This document shows positions 8,428 to 15,762 of a DNA stretch of 32,449 nucleotides, piece by piece. Location of the stretch: NCBI GenBank assembly GCA_024710965.1, contig JANJTU010000061.1, positions 1-32,449 on the forward strand. Reading direction: 5' to 3'. The notes beneath the pieces are model-generated. The model made no database searches. It had not been told where the DNA came from and saw nothing but the letters and a program-made list of their open reading frames with translations. The stretch is from Thauera sp. (GTDB lineage Bacteria; Pseudomonadota; Gammaproteobacteria; Burkholderiales; Rhodocyclaceae). The stretch's first letter is position 1. Every line of letters starts with the position of its first letter. The position numbers and the translations under genes are program-made.

Positions 8428-8903
8428 AAGGCGATAAGAAAGTCATCCAGCTCCTCAACAAACAGCTGACCACCGAGCTCACCGCGATCAACCAGTACTT
8501 CCTGCATGCACGCATGTACAAGAACTGGGGCTTTGCCCGGCTGGGCAAGCACGAGTACGACGAATCGATCGAAGAGATGAAGCATGCCGACCTGCTCATC
8601 GAGCGCGTGCTCTTCCTCGAAGGCCTCCCCAACCTGCAGAACCTGAACAAGCTGCTGATCGGCGAGAACGTCGCCGAATGCATGCAGGGCGACCTGAAGC
8701 TGGAGCTCGCCGGCCGCACCGACCTCATCGAGGCGATCGCCTACTGCGAGTCCTGTAAGGACTATGTCTCGCGCGAACTGTTCGAGCACATCCTCGAGGA
8801 AACCGAAGAGCACATCGACTACCTCGAAACCCAGCTCGACCTGATCGACAGCGTCGGCCTGCAGAACTACCTCCAGTCGCAGATGGAGCACGGCGCTTCC
8901 TGA
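8424..8903 (+). CDS. bfr: Bacterioferritin Bfr
   Basis: A 159-residue ferritin-like subunit, normal length. Seen: ferroxidase ligands E18, E51, H54, E94 and H130, Y25 near the centre, and the haem-ligand M52 in EEMKHAD. The residue at the position of the sixth standard ligand, E127, is Thr ([10 protein letters not shown]), although Glu flanks it at 126 and 128. The protein should assemble into the 24-subunit haem-containing iron store; the missing ligand may reduce ferroxidase activity, or a neighbouring Glu may serve. The ATG at 8424 is set by the ATGA overlap with bfd and by GGAGG at 8414-8418. A hairpin at 8914-8934 follows before tonB. Confidence 0.96.
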   Translation: MKGDKKVIQLLNKQLTTELTAINQYFLHARMYKNWGFARLGKHEYDESIEEMKHADLLIERVLFLEGLPNLQNLNKLLIGENVAECMQGDLKLELAGRTDLIEAIAYCESCKDYVSRELFEHILEETEEHIDYLETQLDLIDSVGLQNYLQSQMEHGAS

Positions 8904-8913
8904 CCACCCTTCC

Positions 8914-8934
8914 GGCGGCGCCCAGGGCGCCGCC
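8914..8934 (+). terminator. Hairpin between bfr and tonB
   Basis: A perfect 9-base-pair GC stem (GGCGGCGCC / GGCGCCGCC) with a three-base loop lies in the 50-base gap between bfr and tonB. There is no T run, so it is more likely a partial attenuator or mRNA-stabilising hairpin than a full terminator. Confidence 0.5.
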
Positions 8935-8953
8935 GCCCTCCCCCCCCTCGTCC

Positions 8954-9778
8954 ATGACCTCCGCTGCACAAGCGCTCCCCGCGTTGCCGCTCTATCCGCC
9001 CCCCGATCCCGCCCAGCTCCAGCACCGCCCCGCGCTCCAGGTGGTGTCCGCTGCAAGCGGCACCAGACCGAAACGCGGGCGCCTGGAGCATGGGCTGCTT
9101 GCCGCCTTCGTCCTCGCCGCCCACATCGGCGGCCTGGCGGCACTGGTCCGCCTGGTTTCAGCGCCACAGCGGCCGCCCGAACTCACGCCGATCCAGATCG
9201 CCCTGATTCCCGCCGAACCCAGCGTCCGGCCCGCAGTTCCGGAACAGCCGCCGGCTGCGCGCGAGGAACCGAAACCCGTGCCGCCACCACCGAAGGTCCA
9301 GCGCGTGGAACCGGCGCCGCCGAAGCCGCGCAAGGCCGCACCGGTCAAGCCCGCCGCGCCCGCGCCGGTGACCGAATCGCCGTCCGCCCTCACCCAGGCC
9401 GCGCCCGAACCCGCTGCGCCGCCTGTCGCCGCGGCCTCCGCGCCGCCTGCGCCGCCAGCCGCCGCACCGGCCCCCGCCGCGCCGACCCCGGTCACGGCCG
9501 CGCGCTTCGACGCCGCCTACCTGAACAACCCGACCCCGACCTACCCGATGCTGTCGCGCCGCATGCGCGAGGAAGGCCAGGTGATGCTGCGCGTGCTGGT
9601 GTCGGCCGACGGCCTGCCCACCCGCATCGAGCTGCGCACCGGCTCCGGTTCGGAGCGGCTCGACCGCGCCGCGCAGGACGCCGTCGCGCGCTGGCGCTTC
9701 GTCCCCGCCCGCCGTGGCGACGAGGCGATCGAGGCCTGGGTGCTGGTGCCCATCGTCTTCAAACTGCAAGGAAACTGA
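8954..9778 (+). CDS. tonB: TonB energy-transducing protein
   Basis: A 274-residue TonB. After a cytoplasmic N-terminus of about 45 residues there is one membrane helix (about 46-68) with the conserved His (AAFVLAAHIGG), then a long periplasmic Pro/Ala/Lys-rich linker (about 75-175) and the C-terminal TonB domain (about 180-272) with the YP motif (PTYPMLSRRMREEGQV) and ARWRFVPAR. It spans the periplasm and passes proton-motive energy from ExbB-ExbD to TonB-dependent receptors; two such receptors are encoded at 22041 and 28428. The gap to exbB is only 2 bases. The N-terminal cytoplasmic extension is longer than in E. coli TonB, which is common in this group. Confidence 0.95.
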   Translation: MTSAAQALPALPLYPPPDPAQLQHRPALQVVSAASGTRPKRGRLEHGLLAAFVLAAHIGGLAALVRLVSAPQRPPELTPIQIALIPAEPSVRPAVPEQPPAAREEPKPVPPPPKVQRVEPAPPKPRKAAPVKPAAPAPVTESPSALTQAAPEPAAPPVAAASAPPAPPAAAPAPAAPTPVTAARFDAAYLNNPTPTYPMLSRRMREEGQVMLRVLVSADGLPTRIELRTGSGSERLDRAAQDAVARWRFVPARRGDEAIEAWVLVPIVFKLQGN

Positions 9779-9780
9779 GC

Positions 9781-10548
9781 ATGGAAACATCGCAGGCCTT
9801 CGGCCTGGCCCACCTCTGGGCGCAATCCGACGCCGTCATCCGCGGCGTCGCGCTGATGCTGCTGCTGATGTCGGTGGCGAGCTGGTATCTGATTCTCGCG
9901 CGCGTGCTGCGCCAGCTGCGCGCGCGCCGCCACGAGGGCGCGGTGGAGGCCTTCTGGGCTGCGCCCGACCTCGACACCGGCCTCAAGCGCCTCAGCACGC
10001 AGGCGCCCGATTCGCCCTTCGAGGCGCTCGCCCAGCAGGGCGCGGCCGCAGCCCAGCACGTGCGCCGGCACAACCACGGCACCACCCTCGGCGGCCACCT
10101 CGACGCCGATGAGGTGATCACGCGCGCGCTGCGCAAGTCGATCGCGCTGTCGACCGCGGCGCTGGAGTCCGGCCTCACCGTGCTCGCCTCGATCGGCTCC
10201 ACCGCGCCCTTCGTCGGCCTGTTCGGCACCGTCTGGGGCATCTACCACGCGCTCGTGAACATCAGCGCCTCGGGCATGGCCACGCTCGACAAGGTCGCCG
10301 GCCCGGTGGGCGAGGCCCTGATCATGACCGCCTTCGGTCTCTTCGTCGCGATCCCCGCGGTGCTCGCCTACAACGCCATCACCCGCGCCAACCGCCTCGA
10401 GCTGTCCGAGCTCGACGCCTTCGCGCACGACCTGCACGCCTGGTTCGCCACCGGCGCGCGCATTGCCCCGCTCGCCGAGCGCGGCGCACAAGCCGGCGCC
10501 GACACGCGCACGGCGGCCGGCCCGCTCACCAGCAACGGAGCGGCATGA
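9781..10548 (+). CDS. exbB: ExbB biopolymer transport protein
   Basis: A 255-residue MotA/TolQ/ExbB proton-channel protein of the inner membrane. Three hydrophobic segments are visible: about 17-38, about 135-160 (VLASIGSTAPFVGLFGTVWG) and about 175-200 (ALIMTAFGLFVAIPAVLAYN). The block GSTAPFVGLFGTVWGI is the family signature. It forms the pentameric channel around ExbD and works with TonB. It starts 2 bases after the tonB stop, and its stop overlaps the exbD start (ATGA at 10545-10548). Confidence 0.96.
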   Translation: METSQAFGLAHLWAQSDAVIRGVALMLLLMSVASWYLILARVLRQLRARRHEGAVEAFWAAPDLDTGLKRLSTQAPDSPFEALAQQGAAAAQHVRRHNHGTTLGGHLDADEVITRALRKSIALSTAALESGLTVLASIGSTAPFVGLFGTVWGIYHALVNISASGMATLDKVAGPVGEALIMTAFGLFVAIPAVLAYNAITRANRLELSELDAFAHDLHAWFATGARIAPLAERGAQAGADTRTAAGPLTSNGAA

Positions 10549-10979
10549 TGGCCTTCGGCGGCTTCAACCAGGGCGACGCCCGTCCGCTGCAGAGCGAGAT
10601 CAACATGGTGCCCTTGATCGACGTCATGCTCGTGCTGCTGATCGTGTTCATGATCACCGCGCCGCTGCTCACGCACTCGGTCAAGATCGACCTGCCGCAG
10701 GCCTCGAGCCAGCCCAACCAGGAGAAGCCCGAGACGGTGTCGCTGGCGCTCGACGCCGACGGCCGGCTGTTCTGGAACAACGAGGCGCTCGACGAGGCGG
10801 CCCTGCCCGCGCGGCTCGCAGCCGCCGCGGCGCAGACGCCGCAGCCCGAGCTGCACCTGCGCGCCGATCGCAACACGCGCTACCAGACCCTGGCCGAGGT
10901 GATGTCGAAGGCGCGCGCCGCCGGCATCGAGAAGATGGGCTTCATCACCCAGCCCGAGACCGAGGCCGCGCGCCCCTGA
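10545..10979 (+). CDS. exbD: ExbD biopolymer transport protein
   Basis: A 144-residue ExbD/TolR family protein: short cytoplasmic N-terminus, one membrane helix (about residues 20-44) with the essential Asp in INMVPLIDVMLVLLIVF, and a periplasmic domain with the typical closing part LRADRNTRYQTLAEVMSKARAAGIEKMGF. With ExbB it forms the proton-driven motor for TonB. Two ATG codons lie back to back at 10545 and 10548; the first overlaps the exbB stop and was chosen. A terminator follows at 11000. Confidence 0.96.
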   Translation: MMAFGGFNQGDARPLQSEINMVPLIDVMLVLLIVFMITAPLLTHSVKIDLPQASSQPNQEKPETVSLALDADGRLFWNNEALDEAALPARLAAAAAQTPQPELHLRADRNTRYQTLAEVMSKARAAGIEKMGFITQPETEAARP

Positions 10980-10999
10980 GCCCGCTCCCGCGTCGTGCA

Positions 11000-11042
11000 C
11001 GGAAAAAGGGCGCTGCCATCACGGCCGCGCCCTTTCCGTTTT
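11000..11042. terminator. Bidirectional terminator between exbD and irr-like gene
   Basis: CGG, AAA, GGGCGC pairs with GCGCCC, TTT, CCG (11027-11038), with two unpaired A bases on the left arm and a 13-base loop, followed by TTTT. It lies between the convergent exbD and Fur-family genes and could end both transcripts. Confidence 0.75.
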
Positions 11043-11061
11043 CCGCCCGGCGAGGCCGACG

Positions 11062-11478
11062 TCAGCTGCGCCCGGAGCGCACGCGCAGGATGACGTCGAT
11101 CTGCTCCAGCTCGACGCCGGGCGGCAGCCGGGGCGTGCCGGTCACCATCACCTCGTCGGCCGCGACGTCGCGCACCTCGCCGGTGTCGATGTCGTACAGG
11201 TGATGGTGGAGCGTGGTGTTGGAGTCGTACACCACGCGCTCCGCGTCGACCAGCAGCGCGCGCACCAGCCTTTTCTCACGAAACAGGCGCAGCGTGTTGT
11301 AGACGGTCGCGCGCGAGGTGTCGGGCGCGCTCTCGCGCACCCGCGCCAGGATCTGGTCCGCCGACAGATGGACCGGCTGCGCGAACAGCACGCGCGCGAT
11401 CTCGACACGCTGCAGGGTGACCGGGACACCGGCCGCGCGCAGGCAGGCGACGGCGTCGGTGATGGAATAGTCTTTCAT
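11062..11478 (-). CDS. Fur-family regulator, Irr-like
   Basis: A 138-residue Fur-superfamily repressor. The winged helix spans about residues 5-75 (VTLQRVEIARVLF, HLSADQIL, SRATVYNTLRLF). The dimerisation part has YDSNTTLHHHLYDIDTGEV, with three consecutive His, and ends ELEQIDVILRVR. No CxxC pairs are present and the only Cys is near residue 12, so the structural zinc site of classical Fur is missing. This layout, the HHH run and the end pattern resemble Irr, the haem-responsive iron regulator best known from Alphaproteobacteria. The start at 11478 is supported by GAGAGAG just upstream. It stands between two iron operons, so a role in iron or haem control is likely; whether it acts as Irr, Fur or PerR is not proven by the sequence. 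Confidence 0.88.
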   Translation of the reverse strand: MKDYSITDAVACLRAAGVPVTLQRVEIARVLFAQPVHLSADQILARVRESAPDTSRATVYNTLRLFREKRLVRALLVDAERVVYDSNTTLHHHLYDIDTGEVRDVAADEVMVTGTPRLPPGVELEQIDVILRVRSGRS

Positions 11479-11791
11479 CTCTCTCGGGTGCGGTGAAGGA
11501 GTTCGGGCACGTTTGCCGGATGCTTCGAAGCGGCGAGCGCGGTTGCGCCGATACTGACCCGCCGCCGCCGCCCCTGTCAATCCGCATCCGGCGGCGCAGG
11601 CTGGACGTGGATTGACGCGATCGCCCGCGCCATCGCTTGCGCGCGCCGGCAGGCTTCGGCGGCATTCGCGGCGGCCGCACATTTGATCCAAGTCATGGCA
11701 AGCGACACCAGAACAGCCAAGCAAACTTGACTTGCGCAAACGCAAATCATTACCATTTGCGACCCCGCCCCGTCGAACAACAACAGACCCG
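11479..11791. other. Divergent intergenic region, irr-like / imelysin
   Basis: About 310 bases between divergent genes. For the minus strand a TTGACA (complement of 11575-11580) with CAGTAT 18 bases further on is a possible promoter for the Irr-like gene. An 8-base inverted repeat, GTCAATCC (11576-11583) and GGATTGAC (11609-11616), flanks it. The plus-strand operator is listed separately. No gene is seen. Confidence 0.45.
11741..11760 (+). promoter_or_regulatory. Fur-box-like operator of the imelysin operon
   Basis: CGCAAATCATTACCATTTGC contains a perfect dyad, GCAAAT and ATTTGC, separated by seven bases. The first ten bases of the dyad are identical to those at the hemP operator. A TTGACT at 11727-11732 could be the -35, so the site would overlap the -10 region. 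It ends 31 bases before the imelysin start. Confidence 0.7.
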
Positions 11792-12955
11792 ATGATCAAG
11801 CCCCTTCTCCGCCGCGCCCGGCTCGGTGCGCTCGTCTGCACCGCGCTCCTCGTCGCCCCCGTCCACGCCGAAGCGCCGGCGGCGCGCGCCGTGCTCGATA
11901 ACTACGCCACCCTCGTCAGCGCCACCTATGCCGACAGCGTCGCCAGCGCACGCGCGCTGAAGACCGCGATCGACGCCTTCGTCGCCGCACCCTCCGCAGC
12001 GGGGCTGGAAGCGGCGCGCACGGCCTGGCTCGAGGCGCGCGAGTGGTACGGCCAGACCGAAGCCTTCCGCTTCTACGGCGGCCCGATCGACGGCGAGGAC
12101 GGCCCCGAGGGCCTGCTCAACGCCTGGCCGCTGGACGAGGCCTACATCGATTACGTCGAGGGCAATGCCGCCGCCGGCATCATCAACGACCCCAAGCAGC
12201 AGATCAGCGCCGAGCGCCTCGCCCAGCTCAACGAGCGCGGCGGCGAGGAGAACGTCGCCACCGGCTGGCACGCGATCGAGTTCCTGCTGTGGGGTCAGGA
12301 CCGCTCCGACAGCGGCCCCGGCGCGCGCAGCTACACCGACTTCGTCGACGGCCAGGCGGCCAACGCCGAACGCCGCCGGCTCTACCTGAGCACGGTCGCG
12401 GCGATGCTGGTCGAGCACCTCGACGGCGTCGCCAAGGCCTGGACGCCAGGCGAGAAGAACTACCGCGCCCGCTTCGTTGCCAGCGGCGAGCAGGGCATCC
12501 AGCGCATGCTCACCGGCCTGGGCACGCTGTCGCGCGGCGAGCTCGCCGGCGAGCGCATGGAAGTGGCGATGGACACCCAGGACCAGGAGGACGAACACTC
12601 CTGCTTCTCCGACAACACCCACCGCGACATCGTCGGCAACGCGCGCGGCATCCAGAACGTGTGGGAAGGGCGCTACCTCGCGCGCGACGGCAAGCGCATC
12701 GAAGGCGCCGGCCTGAAGGCCCTGGTCGCGGCCAGGGACGCCGCCCTGGCCGCGGCGGTGAGCGGCGACATCGCCGCCAGCGTGCGCCTGGCCGAAGCCA
12801 TCCACGCGCCCTTCGACCGCGAGATCGTCGGCAACGACGCCAGCCCGGGCCGCCAGCGCGTGCGCGCCGTCATCGACGCGCTGAAGAAGCAGACCGACGG
12901 CCTGGTCGAAGCCGCCCGCCGGCTCGGCATCACGCGCCTCAACACCAGCGTTTGA
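11792..12955 (+). CDS. Imelysin-family periplasmic iron protein (IrpA/IcmP-like)
   Basis: A 387-residue exported protein of the imelysin family (Pfam peptidase M75 type; iron-regulated protein A). Signal peptide at residues 1-26 (LGALVCTALLVAPVHA). The family GxHxxE motif is present as GWHAIE at residues 158-163 followed by FLLWGQD; other landmarks are ETEAFRFYGG-like GQTEAFRFYGGPID and EDEHSCFSDNTHRDI. The family has been described as peptidase in some species, but its structure and regulation point to iron binding or uptake; I favour an iron-uptake role. First gene of a four-gene operon behind the Fur box at 11741. The ATG at 11792 gives a proper signal peptide. Confidence 0.92.
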   Translation: MIKPLLRRARLGALVCTALLVAPVHAEAPAARAVLDNYATLVSATYADSVASARALKTAIDAFVAAPSAAGLEAARTAWLEAREWYGQTEAFRFYGGPIDGEDGPEGLLNAWPLDEAYIDYVEGNAAAGIINDPKQQISAERLAQLNERGGEENVATGWHAIEFLLWGQDRSDSGPGARSYTDFVDGQAANAERRRLYLSTVAAMLVEHLDGVAKAWTPGEKNYRARFVASGEQGIQRMLTGLGTLSRGELAGERMEVAMDTQDQEDEHSCFSDNTHRDIVGNARGIQNVWEGRYLARDGKRIEGAGLKALVAARDAALAAAVSGDIAASVRLAEAIHAPFDREIVGNDASPGRQRVRAVIDALKKQTDGLVEAARRLGITRLNTSV

Positions 12956-12984
12956 GCACCAGCGTTTGAGCACCAGCGTCTGAA
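12943..12984 (+). repeat. Three 14-base tandem repeats across the imelysin stop
   Basis: CACCAGCGTTTGAG occurs at 12943-12956 and 12957-12970, and a third copy with two changes at 12971-12984. The first copy holds the imelysin stop codon. Because the period is 14, the TGA of the three copies falls in three different frames. Confidence 0.9.
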
Positions 12985-13210
12985 CGCGAGCGGCCGGGTC
13001 GTGACAAGCTGCGCCACATGATGGCTTGCCCGAGCGGCGTCTGGGCGCGCGGCCGGCCGGGTCGCCCGGAAGCGGTTGCCGGCCTCGCCGGGCACGCGCG
13101 CAAGACCGGGCGGGCGCAACTGCAGGCCGCCCTCGCCGCATTCCAAACCCGTTCCCCGTCCCGGTTCCGGCGTGCCCCGCGCAGCTGCCGGCCCCGGCCG
13201 GTTCACACCG
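12985..13210. other. Gap between imelysin and di-heme oxidoreductase genes
   Basis: About 225 bases, GC-rich, with no gene or operator that I can support. An open frame crosses it but lacks a signal peptide or family features. The gap is unusual in an otherwise tightly packed operon. Confidence 0.5.
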
Positions 13211-14614
13211 ATGAAATCCTGTCCTCGCTCCCGCCCGACCCTGCTACCCCTGCTGCTTGGCGGCCTGCTCGGCGCGCTGCCGCCGGCGCACGCCGCGGAG
13301 CGGCTGCCCGGCGGCGAGGTCGCCACCATCGACGACCACGGCCGCAACGCCTTCTCGCTGCCCGCCCCGGGCCTGACCGACGCGCAGAAGACCACCTTCG
13401 TGATCGGCAACTCCTTCTTCAAGAAGGCCTGGGTCGGCGCACCGGCCTCGACCACCGCGCGCGACGGACTCGGCCCCCACTTCATCGCCCGCTCCTGCGG
13501 CGCCTGCCACACCCTCGACGGCCGCGGCGCGCCGCCGGCGGAAGCGGACGGCCGCAACGCCGAACAGCCGATGGCGCTGCTCATGCGCCTGTCCGTCCCG
13601 GGGCGCGATGCCCACGGCGGGCCGCTGCCCGAGCCGGTCTACGGCGGCCAGTTCAACAACGACGCCATTCCCGGGGTGAAGCCCGAAGGCGAGGTCGCGA
13701 TCCGCTACGAGGAGCTCGCCGGCCGCTACGCCGACGGCGAGCCCTATTCGCTGCGCAAGCCGCGCTACACGCTGACCCAGCTCGGCTACGGCGAACTCCA
13801 CGCCCAGACCTTGATGTCGCCGCGCATCGCCCCGCAGCTGATCGGTCTCGGCCTGCTCGAGGCCATCCCCGAGGCCGCCATCCTCGCCCACGCCGAGCGC
13901 CAGCGCAGCGAAGGCGCCGGCATCGCGGGCAAGCCCAACCGCGTGTGGGATGCCGCCGCGGGCAGGACGCTGCTCGGCCGCTTCGGCTGGAAGGCCAACG
14001 TCGCCAGCATCGCGCACCAGACCGCGGGCGCCTTCCACGGCGACATCGGCATCACCTCGCCGCTGTTCCCGGCGCAGGACTGCAGCCCGGCGCAGGCCGA
14101 CTGCCGGGGGGCGCCGGCGGGCGGCACGCCCGAGATCGACGCCCGCCGCCTCGCCCAGGTCGTGTTCTACAGCCAGACGCTGGCCGTTCCCAGCCGGCGC
14201 AATGCCGACGACCCGGCGGTCGTGCGCGGCGAGGCGCTGTTCCATGCCGGCCAGTGTGCGAGCTGCCACGTACCCAGCCACACCACCGGCCCGCACGCCG
14301 ACATCCCGCAGTTCGCCGGCCAGCAGATCTGGCCCTACACCGACCTGCTCGTGCACGACATGGGCGAAGGCCTCGCCGACGGCCGCCCCGACTTCGACGC
14401 CGACGGCCGCCAGTGGCGCACGCCGCCGCTGTGGGGGCTGGGCCTGCTGCAGACGGTCAACGGCCACAGCTACCTGCTGCACGACGGCCGCGCACGCGGC
14501 TTCGCCGAAGCCATCCTGTGGCACGGCGGCGAGGCCGAGGCGAGCCGCGAATTCTTCCGCCAGCTGCCGCGCGCCGAGCGCGCCGCGCTGATCCGCTTCC
14601 TCGAGTCGCTATGA
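13211..14614 (+). CDS. Di-heme oxidoreductase-like periplasmic cytochrome
   Basis: A 467-residue protein of the 'di-heme oxidoreductase / thiol oxidoreductase' family found with imelysins. Signal peptide at residues 1-28 (LLPLLLGGLLGALPPAHA). Two c-type haem motifs are seen: CGACH at residues 96-100 and CASCH at 349-353. Between them are family blocks such as FNNDAIPGVKPEGE and RYTLTQLGYGEL; near the end are WRTPPLWGLG and FLHDGRA-like LLHDGRARG. It probably moves electrons in the periplasm, for example to reduce or oxidise iron handled by the imelysins, but this is inference. Its stop overlaps the start of the next gene (ATGA at 14611-14614). Confidence 0.9.
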   Translation: MKSCPRSRPTLLPLLLGGLLGALPPAHAAERLPGGEVATIDDHGRNAFSLPAPGLTDAQKTTFVIGNSFFKKAWVGAPASTTARDGLGPHFIARSCGACHTLDGRGAPPAEADGRNAEQPMALLMRLSVPGRDAHGGPLPEPVYGGQFNNDAIPGVKPEGEVAIRYEELAGRYADGEPYSLRKPRYTLTQLGYGELHAQTLMSPRIAPQLIGLGLLEAIPEAAILAHAERQRSEGAGIAGKPNRVWDAAAGRTLLGRFGWKANVASIAHQTAGAFHGDIGITSPLFPAQDCSPAQADCRGAPAGGTPEIDARRLAQVVFYSQTLAVPSRRNADDPAVVRGEALFHAGQCASCHVPSHTTGPHADIPQFAGQQIWPYTDLLVHDMGEGLADGRPDFDADGRQWRTPPLWGLGLLQTVNGHSYLLHDGRARGFAEAILWHGGEAEASREFFRQLPRAERAALIRFLESL

Positions 14615-15756
14615 ACCGCCCCACGCGCCCGCTCGCGGCGCCAGCGCGGCTCGCCACCGGCCTGCTGCTCGCGCTGGCCGCCATCGCCGCCCCCGCTCCT
14701 GCCCCGGCCGTCTCCACCGCAACCGGAGCCACCGCGGCGATTGCCGCAGCCCCTGGTGCAAGCGACGCCACTACCGAAGCCGCCGCCCCCGAAGCCGCCC
14801 GCCCGCCGGTGCCGGGACGCGCATTCGCCCTCGCCTGGACCGAACAAGCCTATCTCGGCCGCCACCGCGCCCTGCGCAGCGCGGCGGCGACGCTGCACGC
14901 CGGCCTCGCCGCCTTCTGCGCCCGGCCCGCGCCGGCCGCGCTGCCGGCGCTGCAGCGGCAATGGAGCGAAGCCTTCCTCGCCTGGCGGCGGATGGACGGC
15001 GCCGGCGCCGCGCCGACCGTGATCGCCCGCAGCGGGCGCATGATCGACTTCCGTCCCGCGCGCGTGCGCGACGTCGAGCAGCGCATCGCCCGGGGCGAGG
15101 GGCCGGCCGCGCACAACGTCGCGGTGCGCGGCCTCGGCACGCTGGAGTACCTGCTGTTCGGTGACCGCGACGGGTCGGCCGCGCGCCTCGCCGAGCCGGC
15201 CCGCTGCGCCTACGCCGCGGGCACAGCCGAGCTGATCGTGCGCGACCTCGCGCAGCTCGAGCGCGGCTGGCAGCAACAGCTCGAACGCCTCGGCGGCGAC
15301 ACCGACCTGCCCCGGCGCAACCTGCTCGCGGAGAACATCGGTCTGATGATCTCCGGCCTCGACGGCGCGCTCGCCCGCTTCCCGAAAGTGCGCGAAGCCG
15401 CCCCCGAGGCCTGGCCGGACTGGCGTTCGGCGAGCACGCGCGCGGCCATCGGCGCCCAGCTCGAAGGCTTCGCCACCGCCTGGGCCGGCGCCGCCGACGG
15501 CACGCGCAGCGCGGCCAGCCTCGCCGCCTACCTCGCCGGCCTCGGCCACGGCAACGCGGTCGCCCGCGTCGATGCCGCGCTCGCCGCGGCGCGCGCGGCC
15601 TGGGCGGCCCTGCCCGCGGCGGTCGCCGCCCCTACCGCCGAGGCCGGCCGCGCACGCCTCACCGAGGCCATCGGCGCGCTCAAGGCGGCGATGGAGGGCG
15701 AGGTCGCCGCCCCGCTCGGCATCGTCCTCGGCTTCAACGACAACGACGGCGACTGA
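14611..15756 (+). CDS. Second imelysin-family protein, lacking the motif His
   Basis: A 381-residue exported protein, also imelysin-family but only distantly similar to the one at 11792. Signal peptide of about 28 residues, then an Ala/Pro/Thr-rich stretch to about residue 65 before the fold begins (FALAWTEQAYLGRHRAL). At the GxHxxE position it reads GLGTLE (residues 174-179), with Gly in place of His, followed by YLLFG; this suggests different or absent metal binding at this site. The C-terminus has LTEAIGALKAAMEGEVAAPLGIVLGFNDNDGD, typical of the family. Translationally coupled to the di-heme protein and followed after 6 bases by DUF1513. Confidence 0.88.
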   Translation: MNRPTRPLAAPARLATGLLLALAAIAAPAPAPAVSTATGATAAIAAAPGASDATTEAAAPEAARPPVPGRAFALAWTEQAYLGRHRALRSAAATLHAGLAAFCARPAPAALPALQRQWSEAFLAWRRMDGAGAAPTVIARSGRMIDFRPARVRDVEQRIARGEGPAAHNVAVRGLGTLEYLLFGDRDGSAARLAEPARCAYAAGTAELIVRDLAQLERGWQQQLERLGGDTDLPRRNLLAENIGLMISGLDGALARFPKVREAAPEAWPDWRSASTRAAIGAQLEGFATAWAGAADGTRSAASLAAYLAGLGHGNAVARVDAALAAARAAWAALPAAVAAPTAEAGRARLTEAIGALKAAMEGEVAAPLGIVLGFNDNDGD

Positions 15757-15762
15757 GCCAGC

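Noticed and set aside
12943-12984. CRISPR or other repeat array
   Set aside because: Three direct copies without spacers; a simple tandem duplication.
13018-15756. A 912-codon open frame starting at 13018
   Set aside because: Only its last 381 codons are a real gene (second imelysin, from 14611). The earlier part is the shadow of the di-heme protein gene, Arg/Ala/Pro-rich and without family features.
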